A stretch of 40,728 nt of DNA from positions 1-40,728 of the forward strand of contig JBDTVS010000081.1 in NCBI GenBank assembly GCA_040007095.1, read 5' to 3'. Within the stretch, counting starts at the first letter, position 1. Every line of letters begins with the position of its first letter. This DNA comes from JBDTVS01 sp040007095. Its GTDB lineage: Bacteria; Acidobacteriota; Vicinamibacteria; Vicinamibacterales; CAVVIG01. This document shows, one piece after another, positions 7,868 through 15,555 of this stretch. Made by a program: the position numbers and the translations under genes. Below the pieces are notes generated by a model. It saw nothing but the letters and a program-made list of their open reading frames with translations, did no database searches and had not been told where the DNA came from.

Positions 7868-10195
7868 TCACCGCTCGTGCTCATGCTCGTGAGGGTGTTC
7901 CCGCATCTCGCCAGCAAAAAGGATCAGATCGCCGTTCGGCGGGCCGATCCGGGTCACTCGCACGCGAGTGGCCGCCCACGCCAGCGCCCCTGTCTCCGGT
8001 TCGGCGGCTGACGCCAGAATCTTGATCGGATTTTGACCGCGGCCGCTCGCATAGCGGGTGAAGGTTTCGTGGCCCTGCCCGACAGGCATCGCGATCACAT
8101 CGGGTGCGATCCCCGGTGACAGGAGCGCCGGGGTTCGCAACGATCCCTGTGTGGAGGTGATCTCGAGGACGTCTCCTTCGGCGATCCCCAGCTTCGAAGC
8201 CGTCTGCGGATTGATCTCCGCCCAGCTGCTCCACATCGCCGTCGTCATCGCGTCGGGAAGCTCCTGCAGCCAGGGTAGATGCGCGAGCGAGCCGTCGAGG
8301 AACGCGTGCGAGGCGTAGGGGAGGAAGTGAAACGGATAGGCGGCGGGTTCGCCGTCGAACTGCGCTTCCAGCGCACGCACAGGGGCCGCGTCAGGTCGGC
8401 CGCCTTGATTCGTGCCGCCCGCCTGAGTGGTGCGGCCCGCCGGCTCAGCCTGAGCAGCGGGTCCTCCCGGCCTGGTCTGCCCAGCTGCATCAGCAGCTCC
8501 CCACCAGCCGCCTTGCTGTTGCGCGGCAGTCCAGGCATCGGTGTCCGCGGATGGCGCCGGCAGCGTGGCGAAGGCGGCCATCAGCATCTCGTCGAACGTC
8601 TGCCATGGAAAATCGAGCGGCTTGTTGAGCCGCGAAGCCACCTGGAGCAGCACGTCCGGTGTCGCGCGCGTTTGATGGAGTGGACGCAAGGCAGGCGGCG
8701 CGAGCGTGGCCACCGGGACCGCCGCACCGGACTCCGGACGACCCTCGACCCATGATTCCAGAAATGCGTGATCGGGCAGAATGAGATCCGAGAGCACGCT
8801 CGTCTCGTCGATGAAGCTGCCGAAACTGGCGATGAACGGCACCTTGAGGAGCGCCTCGCGCGTTCGCCAGCCCGACGGGCTCGCGAACACCGGATTCGTA
8901 CTGTCTACGAGCAGGACCTGTACCGGCGAAGGGTCTGCGGCAAGAATGGCAGCCGTCACGGCCTGCAGCGTCCGGCGCTCGGGCGGGCTCGATCGCCGGG
9001 GCGTCACGGTCGCCGGAATCTGCGGCATGAAGGAAACGCCTCCGGGCTGGCCGACGTTGCCCAGCAGGGCATTCAAGGCGTTGACGGCGAGGGCGGCGAA
9101 CAGGCCGTTGGTCTGCGCGAGCGGGGCTCCGCCGATCATCGCGACGCCGGGCGGCTGCTCGACGAGTGCGCGTGCCATCCGTTCGATGCGAGCGGCGGCG
9201 ACCCCTGTCTGTTTTTCGACGTCCGCAGGCGTGTAGCCGGTGAGACCAGCGTTCCAGCCGTCGATCAACGCGCCTGCGCGCCCCGCGGCATCGGCGGGAC
9301 GAAGGCGTGCCGACAACAGCACGTGCGCGAGGCCCAGCGCCAGGACACCCTCGGTGCCCGGCCTTGCCGGCACCCATTCGTCGGCATTGGCCCCGGTCTG
9401 CGACATCCGCGGCTCGACCTGGACGAACGCGCCGCGCACTCCTCTGCGCCCCTGGCGCATCTGACCGTAGCCGGCGTGCTGCGCGACGGGGGAATTCCAC
9501 GTGCCGAGGAAGTCGGCGCCAAACGACACCACGTAGCCCGAGCGCGCGAGGTCGAACGTGGGCAGTTGCTCCCGACCGAAGCTGAGCAGGTTCGCGCGAC
9601 GAAGCACGTCGTAGTTGAACAGATCGAACGACACGGCGGGAGGCGCGCCGAACCGGTCCAGGAACTGCGACACCAGGTCGTCGCGCTGGCCGCGACCGCC
9701 ACCCTTCAGAAATGCCAACCCCCGCTGGTTGTTCGACGTGACGAGGCCGTCGAGCTGCGCCACGAGCTCGGCGATTGCGGCGTCCCACGTGACCGGCTGA
9801 AACTGACCCTGTCCGCGCGGACCGGTTCGCTTGAGCGGCTGGGTGATGCGATCCGGATGGTAGGCAATCTGAATCGCCGCCTGGCCCCGCCCGCACAATT
9901 TGCCCTGGCTGATCGGATGGGCGGGATTGCCCTCGAGCTTTTTCGCCAGGCCCATTCTCATGACGCCGGCTTGCCCGTTGCGCACCACTTCGGCGTCGCC
10001 TTCCATGACGCGCACGATCACGCCGCAGCCGGCCTGGCACAGGGGACACAGGCTCGGCTTCCATTCCGCCACTCCCGGGACGTGCTCTTCCTCGGGAATG
10101 AAGCGGATGATCGCATGTTCCGGATTGCCGCAGCTGGCCAGCGTGGCGCTCGTGCCGGTGACGGCGGTGACCTTCAGGAAGATGCGGCGATCCAT
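7868..10195 (-). CDS. ACIII molybdopterin-oxidoreductase-like subunit ActB1, Tat lipoprotein
   Basis: The 775-residue product is the large periplasmic subunit related to molybdopterin oxidoreductases; homologous B1 domains in ACIII bind no molybdenum. The N terminus is a twin-arginine signal (MDRRIFLKVTAVTG) ending in a lipobox LASC, so C22 is probably lipidated. Four cysteines, CPLCQAGC (50, 53, 57) and C101 in KLCGRG, form the usual N-terminal cluster motif with a stretched last spacing. Body segments such as WDAAIAELVAQLDG and GLAFLKGGGRGQRDD fit the family. Near residues 590-640 is a Gly/Ala/Gln-rich linker, and the tail is HPHEHEHER. ATG 10195 overlaps the actA stop in TAATG. Unlike usual ActB, no ferredoxin domain is fused; it is the next gene. 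Confidence 0.92.
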   Translation of the reverse strand: MDRRIFLKVTAVTGTSATLASCGNPEHAIIRFIPEEEHVPGVAEWKPSLCPLCQAGCGVIVRVMEGDAEVVRNGQAGVMRMGLAKKLEGNPAHPISQGKLCGRGQAAIQIAYHPDRITQPLKRTGPRGQGQFQPVTWDAAIAELVAQLDGLVTSNNQRGLAFLKGGGRGQRDDLVSQFLDRFGAPPAVSFDLFNYDVLRRANLLSFGREQLPTFDLARSGYVVSFGADFLGTWNSPVAQHAGYGQMRQGRRGVRGAFVQVEPRMSQTGANADEWVPARPGTEGVLALGLAHVLLSARLRPADAAGRAGALIDGWNAGLTGYTPADVEKQTGVAAARIERMARALVEQPPGVAMIGGAPLAQTNGLFAALAVNALNALLGNVGQPGGVSFMPQIPATVTPRRSSPPERRTLQAVTAAILAADPSPVQVLLVDSTNPVFASPSGWRTREALLKVPFIASFGSFIDETSVLSDLILPDHAFLESWVEGRPESGAAVPVATLAPPALRPLHQTRATPDVLLQVASRLNKPLDFPWQTFDEMLMAAFATLPAPSADTDAWTAAQQQGGWWGAADAAGQTRPGGPAAQAEPAGRTTQAGGTNQGGRPDAAPVRALEAQFDGEPAAYPFHFLPYASHAFLDGSLAHLPWLQELPDAMTTAMWSSWAEINPQTASKLGIAEGDVLEITSTQGSLRTPALLSPGIAPDVIAMPVGQGHETFTRYASGRGQNPIKILASAAEPETGALAWAATRVRVTRIGPPNGDLILFAGEMREHPHEHEHER

Positions 10196-10794
10196 TAGAA
10201 ATGGCACGTCAGGCACTCGTTCGATGCCCCCTTGGCTTTGTGGCAATCGACGCAGTAGCCCATCTTCATATCGACGTTCCGCTCTGCGACCGTCTGCTGG
10301 TCGATGCGTCCATGGCACGTCGAACACTCCACCTTGGCGCGCAGGTGCGGCGCGTGGTTGAACCGCACATGCGCCTGGGCCGAGTAGCCGTAGACCCGCT
10401 GCCAGGACAGATCCACGCCACGCTTCGACAGGTCGGTGATTTGCTGAATCAGTGGACGATCGGTCGCGATCGACTCATGGCAGATCATGCACGTCTTGAC
10501 GCTGGGCAGACCGGCCACCGGCCCCTTGGTCACGCTCTCGTGGCAATAGTCCGTACAGGCGACCTTCTTGGCGACGTGCGTCGAGTGAGGGAACGGGAAC
10601 GGCTGCGTCACCCGTGGACGGATTCCGAAGAAATCGTTGACGGCCTCGCCGACTGTCTCGCGAGCCGGCGTATAGACCGACGCCATCGACGCGCGATTGT
10701 TGGCCGGCCGGCACGCGCTCGTGCCGGCCACGGCCAACAGCAGTGTACAGCCGACAAGCGTTCTGAGTATGCGGGCGCGCGACGCTCGACTCAT
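10195..10794 (-). CDS. actA: ACIII pentaheme cytochrome c subunit ActA (cytochrome c3/c7-like)
   Basis: This periplasmic multiheme cytochrome relays electrons in ACIII. With ATG 10794 the product is 199 residues, with a hydrophobic signal ending in TSAC (C28), a plausible though imperfect lipobox. There are five heme motifs: CTDYCH, CMICH, CSTCH, CVDCH and CLTCH. The first is CX3CH, with three residues between the cysteines, an uncommon spacing confirmed in the DNA. Extra histidines (FPHSTHVAKK, FNHAPHLRAK) are suitable distal ligands as in class III cytochromes. A TTG at 10827 is in frame but ATG 10794 gives a cleaner signal peptide and lies 13 bases after the upstream cytochrome gene. Its stop overlaps the actB1 start. 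Confidence 0.93.
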   Translation of the reverse strand: MSRASRARILRTLVGCTLLLAVAGTSACRPANNRASMASVYTPARETVGEAVNDFFGIRPRVTQPFPFPHSTHVAKKVACTDYCHESVTKGPVAGLPSVKTCMICHESIATDRPLIQQITDLSKRGVDLSWQRVYGYSAQAHVRFNHAPHLRAKVECSTCHGRIDQQTVAERNVDMKMGYCVDCHKAKGASNECLTCHF

Positions 10795-10807
10795 GACCGC
10801 GGACGGC

Positions 10808-11230
10808 TTACCGAGCGGGTGGGGCAACCGCGACGCTGCGCAGGTAGTTGACGACGCTCCACATCTCTTGAGGCGTCATCTTGCTGTTGTAGCCCTTCAT
10901 GTCGAACTTGGGACCAACCCCGTCTTTGATCACCGCGAAGATCTCACCATCGGTGGAGCCGTGATCCCACTTGGCGTCGGTCAGGTTCGGCGGGTGCGTG
11001 TCTTTCGGCGCCTGCGGTCCATCACCCTTCGCATCTTCGCCATGGCAGAAGCGGCAATATCTCTTGAAGGCCGCTTGACCGGTCGCAATCGAGGCGGGCG
11101 TCGATGCGACGGGGTTCTTCACCGCCGCGGTTTTCGCCGCAGGCTTCGCTTGAGCCGCGAGGCCGATGCCGGCGGCCAGCAGGTAGCACAGTACCAAGGC
11201 TGTAAATGTGGTCGTGAACAGTCGGCGCAT
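10808..11230 (-). CDS. actE: monoheme cytochrome c, ActE-like, first gene of the ACIII operon
   Basis: The 140-residue product from ATG 11230 has a signal peptide (about residues 1-28, ending GLAAQA), a Lys/Ala/Pro-rich linker and one class I cytochrome c domain. The heme motif is CRFCHG, and SKMTPQEMW supplies the likely methionine ligand; WSVVNYLRS is the usual C-terminal helix. It probably carries electrons from the complex to a terminal oxidase or soluble acceptor. Upstream in-frame starts exist (to 11290), but 11230 places the signal peptide correctly. In Rhodothermus-type operons actE follows actD; here the gene leads the operon, so the ActE name is by role rather than position. Confidence 0.85.
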   Translation of the reverse strand: MRRLFTTTFTALVLCYLLAAGIGLAAQAKPAAKTAAVKNPVASTPASIATGQAAFKRYCRFCHGEDAKGDGPQAPKDTHPPNLTDAKWDHGSTDGEIFAVIKDGVGPKFDMKGYNSKMTPQEMWSVVNYLRSVAVAPPAR

Positions 11231-11383
11231 GCGGTCCAGGTCCCTTCGTGTATTAGTTCCGGTTGCGCGGGAAAACCCTGACATTCTCACACGCCGACGC
11301 CGGGCGCCGCAACCCGTCCCGCTTGGCCGCGCGTCGCCCGAAGCGGAAGCGTCGTATCACGTAAGCATCTACGTGCTTCGTAA
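11231..11383 (-). promoter_or_regulatory. upstream region of the ACIII operon with a candidate promoter
   Basis: On the minus strand, TTGCGG (11312-11307) and GAGAAT (11288-11283) are 18 bases apart and would give a leader of about 45 bases before the cytochrome gene at 11230. The match is moderate (GAGAAT shares four of six bases with the consensus). No gene is visible in these bases; together with the remnant next to them they form a 383-base gap between coding genes. Confidence 0.3.
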
Positions 11384-11583
11384 TCAGCGGGCCGCCTGCC
11401 CGGCCGCGCGCGCTGCGCTGAGAATGTTTGCAAGGCCGTAGTCCCTCGTGGCACGCGCACTCCGAGAAGCTGCATGACGTTTTCCGTTGCAACGGAAAGG
11501 CCACCGTCCACGGCCGCGTCCACGTGCCCGGATCGTCGAGCGTGACTTCGGAGCGAATCGTGTACGGCTCGGCCGGAATGCGG
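11384..11583 (-). pseudogene. decayed 3' end of a gene, frameshifted
   Basis: Translating the minus strand gives a protein-like stretch, AEPYTIRSEVTLDDPG then TWTRPWTVAFPLQR, that continues in the same frame to CACHEG (about 11441). The next bases, in another frame, read YGLANILSAARAAG and QAAR before TGA at 11384. Together these resemble the C-terminal end of a large protein family that I recall as common in acidobacteria, which ends in a CHEGNYGLANILSGAR-like motif. The break looks like a two-base deletion near the missing Asn codon. Nothing upstream survives: the remnant begins at the 14-bp tandem repeat next to the kinase gene stop. The family assignment is from memory of the motif, not a search. 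Confidence 0.65.
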
Positions 11584-11610
11584 CATTGTTTGATCCGCAT
11601 TGTTTGATCC
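11583..11610. repeat. perfect 14-bp tandem duplication
   Basis: GCATTGTTTGATCC is present twice head to tail (11583-11596 and 11597-11610), exactly where the gene remnant ends and just outside the kinase gene stop. This is a possible scar of the deletion that removed the rest of the decayed gene. Confidence 0.9.
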
Positions 11611-11619
11611 GCGTCAAAC
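11602..11619 (-). terminator. small inverted repeat at the kinase gene stop
   Basis: GTTTGA (11602-11607) and TCAAAC (11614-11619) flank six bases and overlap the stop codon of the histidine kinase gene. A 6-bp stem without a U run is at best a weak terminator. It partly arises from the second copy of the 14-bp repeat. Confidence 0.3.
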
Positions 11620-14600
11620 CGGGAACGTCAGCGTCACGGTGGTGCCAACGCCTTTCTGACTGGTGACGGCGATCGCCCCGCCATTCAACTCGACGTTCCG
11701 CTTGGCGATCGTCAAGCCGAGACCGGTGCCGGTGGCCTTCGTCGAAAAATAGGGCTCGAAGATCCGCGCGAGCGCCTCGAGATCCATGCCGACTCCGGTA
11801 TCGGAGATTTCGATTGCCACCATGGAGCCTTCACCGACGAGCGGACGCCGATCCACGATTACGCGCAAGGTCCCCACCCCCGGCATGGCGTGGAGGGCGT
11901 TTTCGATCACGTTCGTAATGGCCCTCGCCAACAGTGTGCGATCGACATGAATCAGCGGCAATTCACCCTGCGCCTGGACATCGATGGCGATGCGTCCGCT
12001 CAGGCCGAGTCGGTACGGGCCGACCACTTCTTCGACGAGCTCGCCCACCGACGTCGGTGCAGGGTGCGGGGTGGCGGACGAGGCGAAACTGGAGAATTCG
12101 GCGGCGATCTGCCGCAGCAGCCGCACCTGAGAGAGGATCGCGTTGACGCAGTCGTCGAGCACCGGTGAAAGTGGCCGGCCGCGGTCGATGTTCACCCGCC
12201 GCGCGTGCTCGGCGGAGAGCTGAATCGGCGTGAGCGGGTTCTTGATGTCGTGCGCCACCTGGCGCGCCATGTCGGCCCACGCCTCCAGGCGCTGCGTACG
12301 TTCGAGCTCGCTGCGCTGTCGCGTGAGGTCTTCGGCCATGCGGTTGAAATCGAGGATCAGCCGGCCGAGCTCGTCCGAGGTGGAGGCGGCGACGCGCGCG
12401 TCGAGATTGCCCCTGGCGATGCGGCGGGTGGCACGGGTCAGGCGGTTGATCGGATCCGCGACGCGCTCCGCCATCCAGTAACCCAGCGCCGCGCCCAGCA
12501 GACTGAACAGCACGGCGGCCGCCAGTACCTGGTGATCGAGATCGTCGATCTGCCGCTCCGTTTCCTGCCGGCGCAACGTGATCGGCACCGTCACGATGCC
12601 CTCGCGTTCGCCCGCCCGCACCGGCGCGGCGGCAAGCAGATAGCGTGAATCGCCGCTGGCCGCCGAGATGACCGCCTCTTCGCTGACGAAGGTCGGCATG
12701 CGATCGAGCACGATGTGACGGTAGACGTCGCTCGGGGTCCGGGTCGGCAGCAGGCGCGAGGCGAACAGGTCGCGGGCGCTGGTCGCGCGCAGCTGCGATC
12801 GCTCGAACAGGTTGACGTCCTGATCGATCGCCCGCCGAACCAGGACCATGATCGGATCGTCGATCGTCGAGAGCGTGGCTTCGCCGCGGCGCTGCAAGGT
12901 GGCATAGTCTTCGACCAGGCGCTGCGCCACCGTGGCCGTCCGCGCGGCGGCCTCTTTCACTTCGGCCTCGAACTGCGTCTTGAAATACGTGCGCGTCGCG
13001 ACCGCCAGAATCAGCACCGGTACGACCGCCGCCAGAACGAAGGCGAGGAACAATTTGCGGTAGAAGCTCGACCGGATTTCGCGCAGGAGCGCGCGGCCGC
13101 CCCCCGGCGTTCTCGCACTCGTCGCGTTGACGACGGTCACCACGACCAGCATGCCGACATACAGCACGCCGACCAGAAAAATCAGCTCGGCGACGCTGAC
13201 AAAATGCTTGCCCCAGGTAATGACCGGGTAGCCGAGCGCATAACATCCGCCCCGATCGCTCGTGAAGAACACGCGGAAGTCGACCCCGTCCCGCTCGACG
13301 GTCGTCCAGAACTGTTCCCGCGACTTCACCATCCGCTGAAACACGGCCTCGGTCAGTGGCCAGACACTGGTGCCCGAATTGAAGGTGGGTGTCCGGCTCC
13401 AGCCGTACGCCACGAACTCGACATCGCGTCCGAACGCGCCTTCTGCCGCCAGTTGACGGTCCGGCTGCAGCGATTCGAGATAGGGACTCTGCGATTCGAT
13501 GAACGGCAGCGTCTGAAAGTCGAGCATCACGCTGACTACGATCGAGCCGACGCGCTCCCCCCGCTTGCAGATCGCCCGGCTGGCTCGCAGCACATGGCGT
13601 TGGCTGGATCCGAAGGGCGACATCTCGTCGACGACATCCCATTGGCAGGCCGCCGCCTGGTGCGGCGGGGCGGCGTAATCGGGCAGATTCAGGGCGAAGC
13701 GGCTGATCTGACGGCCATCGACGTCGTAGAGCTCCACGGCGGAGGTGGGTCGATAGACGTTCAAGTCGGTCCCCGACCAGACCAGGAAGGCGCGATACGC
13801 GCGGTCGGCGGTCAGGGTCGTGTTGTCGATCGGACCGTTCACGACATCAGGCAGCCACGGCATGGCTTCTATCTCGTCGAGCGCCGCGTACAGCACGTTC
13901 TGCAGCTCTTCGCGCTGGCGCGAGGCCTGGGGGCCGTACTGCGTGGCGATCAGGCGCTCCTTGGCCTCGGTCACAAACGCCAGTAGCGACGGGTACATGG
14001 CCAGGGAAGGCACGAACAGCGCCAGGAACAGCGCGAAGAGGCGCGCCGCCTGCGATGCGCGACTCGCGCGGCGCCGCAGTTGGGCGACCGCGATCGCCGC
14101 GCTGCCGACCGCCGCCAGCCCCCAGATGATCGACCAGGTGGAGAGCGTCGCGTCCCGGGTCCGAACCGCCATCAACGCCAGCGCCACGCCGGCCACCCAT
14201 GCCAGCGTGGCGGCGCTGCGGCGCGACCACATGCGGCGCGTGCGCCACAGGCTCGGCAGCCGCGTGACCGCGACCGCGCTCCAGATGACGGCCGCATGGA
14301 GCAGCACCAGGCCGAAGGTCAGCGTGATCCGCGCGTCGTCGAGCGGGTGCAGCGAGAACTGCACCAGGTCGAACGCCGATTGCGACACGACGTCTCTCAG
14401 CTTCCGTTCGTACAGCCAGACGATGACAGCGGCGGCGAGGCCGGCCGCGAAATACGCCAGGCCGATCCACGTCATGGACTCGCCGGCGCCGAGCAGCAGG
14501 CGCGGCCGAGGCCCCGCCGCGCGCCAGCGCTCGACGGTATCGAGCGTCACCCACACCATCGCGACGGCTGTCAACGCCGTCAGCAGCAAATCGACCGGGG

Positions 14601-15510
14601 CCTGCAGCGGGTCGCCGGCGAGGGCGGCAGCGGTGGCAAACCACGCAACGACGCGGGCCAGGGCCATGGTGCCCAGCAGGGCAACGGTCACCGTCGCGTA
14701 GGTGCGCGCGCGCTCGTCGCGCCGCCGGAGATCGACCATCGCGGCGACGCACGACAACAGCGTCAAGACCACAATCGACAACACGCCAGCGCGCACGCCG
14801 TCTCGCCATCGCGCGCGCGCATCCGCCAGGTCGGCCGGCGACACCAGCGCGTCGATCAGCGGTTTACCGCCGGGGGCCGAGATCGCGAATGTGTCGGGCC
14901 CTGGCGGGCCGACTTCGCCAGCCCGGACGCGCAGCGACACCGGAACGATCGTCGACGAGATGACGATCGTATCCGCGGCGCCCGGCGCTCCTCGAGTCGG
15001 GCCCAGCTGTTGTTCGACGACGATGGTGGCGATTCGCGCCGGGGCCGGCCGGCTGCGATCGGGAACGGCCTCGATGCGGACCAGCCGAGGACCGAGTGCG
15101 TCGGGCGCGACGAACAAGATCGACGGACCGTCGAGGAGTGACCTGGATAGCTCCGAGGTGCGACCACCCCACGCGACCGGCGAATCGGCGGCGTCGTAGA
15201 TGGTCACGCCGGTCCGCCCCGGCTCCTGATCGGCGAGCGCCGCGTCCACGGCGTCGAACAGTCGTCGCGGCGCCGCCTGGCCAAGTTCGGCCGGATTGAG
15301 CGCTTGGCGCGCGGCGGCGAGTTCGGCGGCGATTCGGCCGAGCGCGGCGGTGCTGGCCAGAAACTGCTGACGCACCTCCTGCTCGAGCCGCGCGATGGCA
15401 TCCGCGTCCGTCGCGCCAAACCGCGCGCGGCCGATGCCCCAGCCGCCGACGCCGACGGCGACAGCAACTGTGAAACCGACGAGGAGGATGCGCCGCACGG
15501 CGTGTAACAT
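11614..15510 (-). CDS. large NtrY-like membrane sensor histidine kinase
   Basis: A 1298-residue sensor kinase. After a first helix (ILLVGFTVAVAVGVGGWGIG) comes a periplasmic region of about 200 residues. A block of roughly eight membrane helices follows (for example SMTWIGLAYFAAGLAAAVIVW), then a second periplasmic domain and two more helices, then a third short extracytoplasmic region, a last helix and HAMP (about 1013-1065). The HisKA segment is ARQVAHDIKNPLTPIQ with H1087; the NPLTPIQ form is typical of NtrY. The ATPase boxes are NVIENALHAM, DTGVGMD, FSTKATGTGLGL and GVGTTVTLTF. No response regulator is adjacent. ATG 15510 gives a clean signal anchor; an earlier in-frame start at 15612 would overlap the divergent gene. 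The signal sensed is unknown; NtrY family members often act with sigma-54 activators. Confidence 0.9.
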   Translation of the reverse strand: MLHAVRRILLVGFTVAVAVGVGGWGIGRARFGATDADAIARLEQEVRQQFLASTAALGRIAAELAAARQALNPAELGQAAPRRLFDAVDAALADQEPGRTGVTIYDAADSPVAWGGRTSELSRSLLDGPSILFVAPDALGPRLVRIEAVPDRSRPAPARIATIVVEQQLGPTRGAPGAADTIVISSTIVPVSLRVRAGEVGPPGPDTFAISAPGGKPLIDALVSPADLADARARWRDGVRAGVLSIVVLTLLSCVAAMVDLRRRDERARTYATVTVALLGTMALARVVAWFATAAALAGDPLQAPVDLLLTALTAVAMVWVTLDTVERWRAAGPRPRLLLGAGESMTWIGLAYFAAGLAAAVIVWLYERKLRDVVSQSAFDLVQFSLHPLDDARITLTFGLVLLHAAVIWSAVAVTRLPSLWRTRRMWSRRSAATLAWVAGVALALMAVRTRDATLSTWSIIWGLAAVGSAAIAVAQLRRRASRASQAARLFALFLALFVPSLAMYPSLLAFVTEAKERLIATQYGPQASRQREELQNVLYAALDEIEAMPWLPDVVNGPIDNTTLTADRAYRAFLVWSGTDLNVYRPTSAVELYDVDGRQISRFALNLPDYAAPPHQAAACQWDVVDEMSPFGSSQRHVLRASRAICKRGERVGSIVVSVMLDFQTLPFIESQSPYLESLQPDRQLAAEGAFGRDVEFVAYGWSRTPTFNSGTSVWPLTEAVFQRMVKSREQFWTTVERDGVDFRVFFTSDRGGCYALGYPVITWGKHFVSVAELIFLVGVLYVGMLVVVTVVNATSARTPGGGRALLREIRSSFYRKLFLAFVLAAVVPVLILAVATRTYFKTQFEAEVKEAAARTATVAQRLVEDYATLQRRGEATLSTIDDPIMVLVRRAIDQDVNLFERSQLRATSARDLFASRLLPTRTPSDVYRHIVLDRMPTFVSEEAVISAASGDSRYLLAAAPVRAGEREGIVTVPITLRRQETERQIDDLDHQVLAAAVLFSLLGAALGYWMAERVADPINRLTRATRRIARGNLDARVAASTSDELGRLILDFNRMAEDLTRQRSELERTQRLEAWADMARQVAHDIKNPLTPIQLSAEHARRVNIDRGRPLSPVLDDCVNAILSQVRLLRQIAAEFSSFASSATPHPAPTSVGELVEEVVGPYRLGLSGRIAIDVQAQGELPLIHVDRTLLARAITNVIENALHAMPGVGTLRVIVDRRPLVGEGSMVAIEISDTGVGMDLEALARIFEPYFSTKATGTGLGLTIAKRNVELNGGAIAVTSQKGVGTTVTLTFPV

Positions 15511-15526
15511 ACTGAAAGCTGTCTGG

Positions 15527-15555
15527 AATGTACGTCCCCTGGCGATGAACCTCAA
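15527..15555 (-). promoter_or_regulatory. candidate promoter for the histidine kinase gene
   Basis: On the minus strand TTGAGG (15555-15550) and TACATT (15532-15527) are spaced by exactly 17 bases, each matching four of six consensus positions. The start of transcription would fall about ten bases before the ATG at 15510, giving a nearly leaderless mRNA. The -35 box lies inside the first codons of the divergent membrane-protein gene. Confidence 0.4.

Noticed and set aside
11287..11600. Several overlapping minus-strand frames as a small intact gene
   Set aside because: None keeps the protein-like segments in one frame; the similarity crosses from one frame to another, so a pseudogene fits better.
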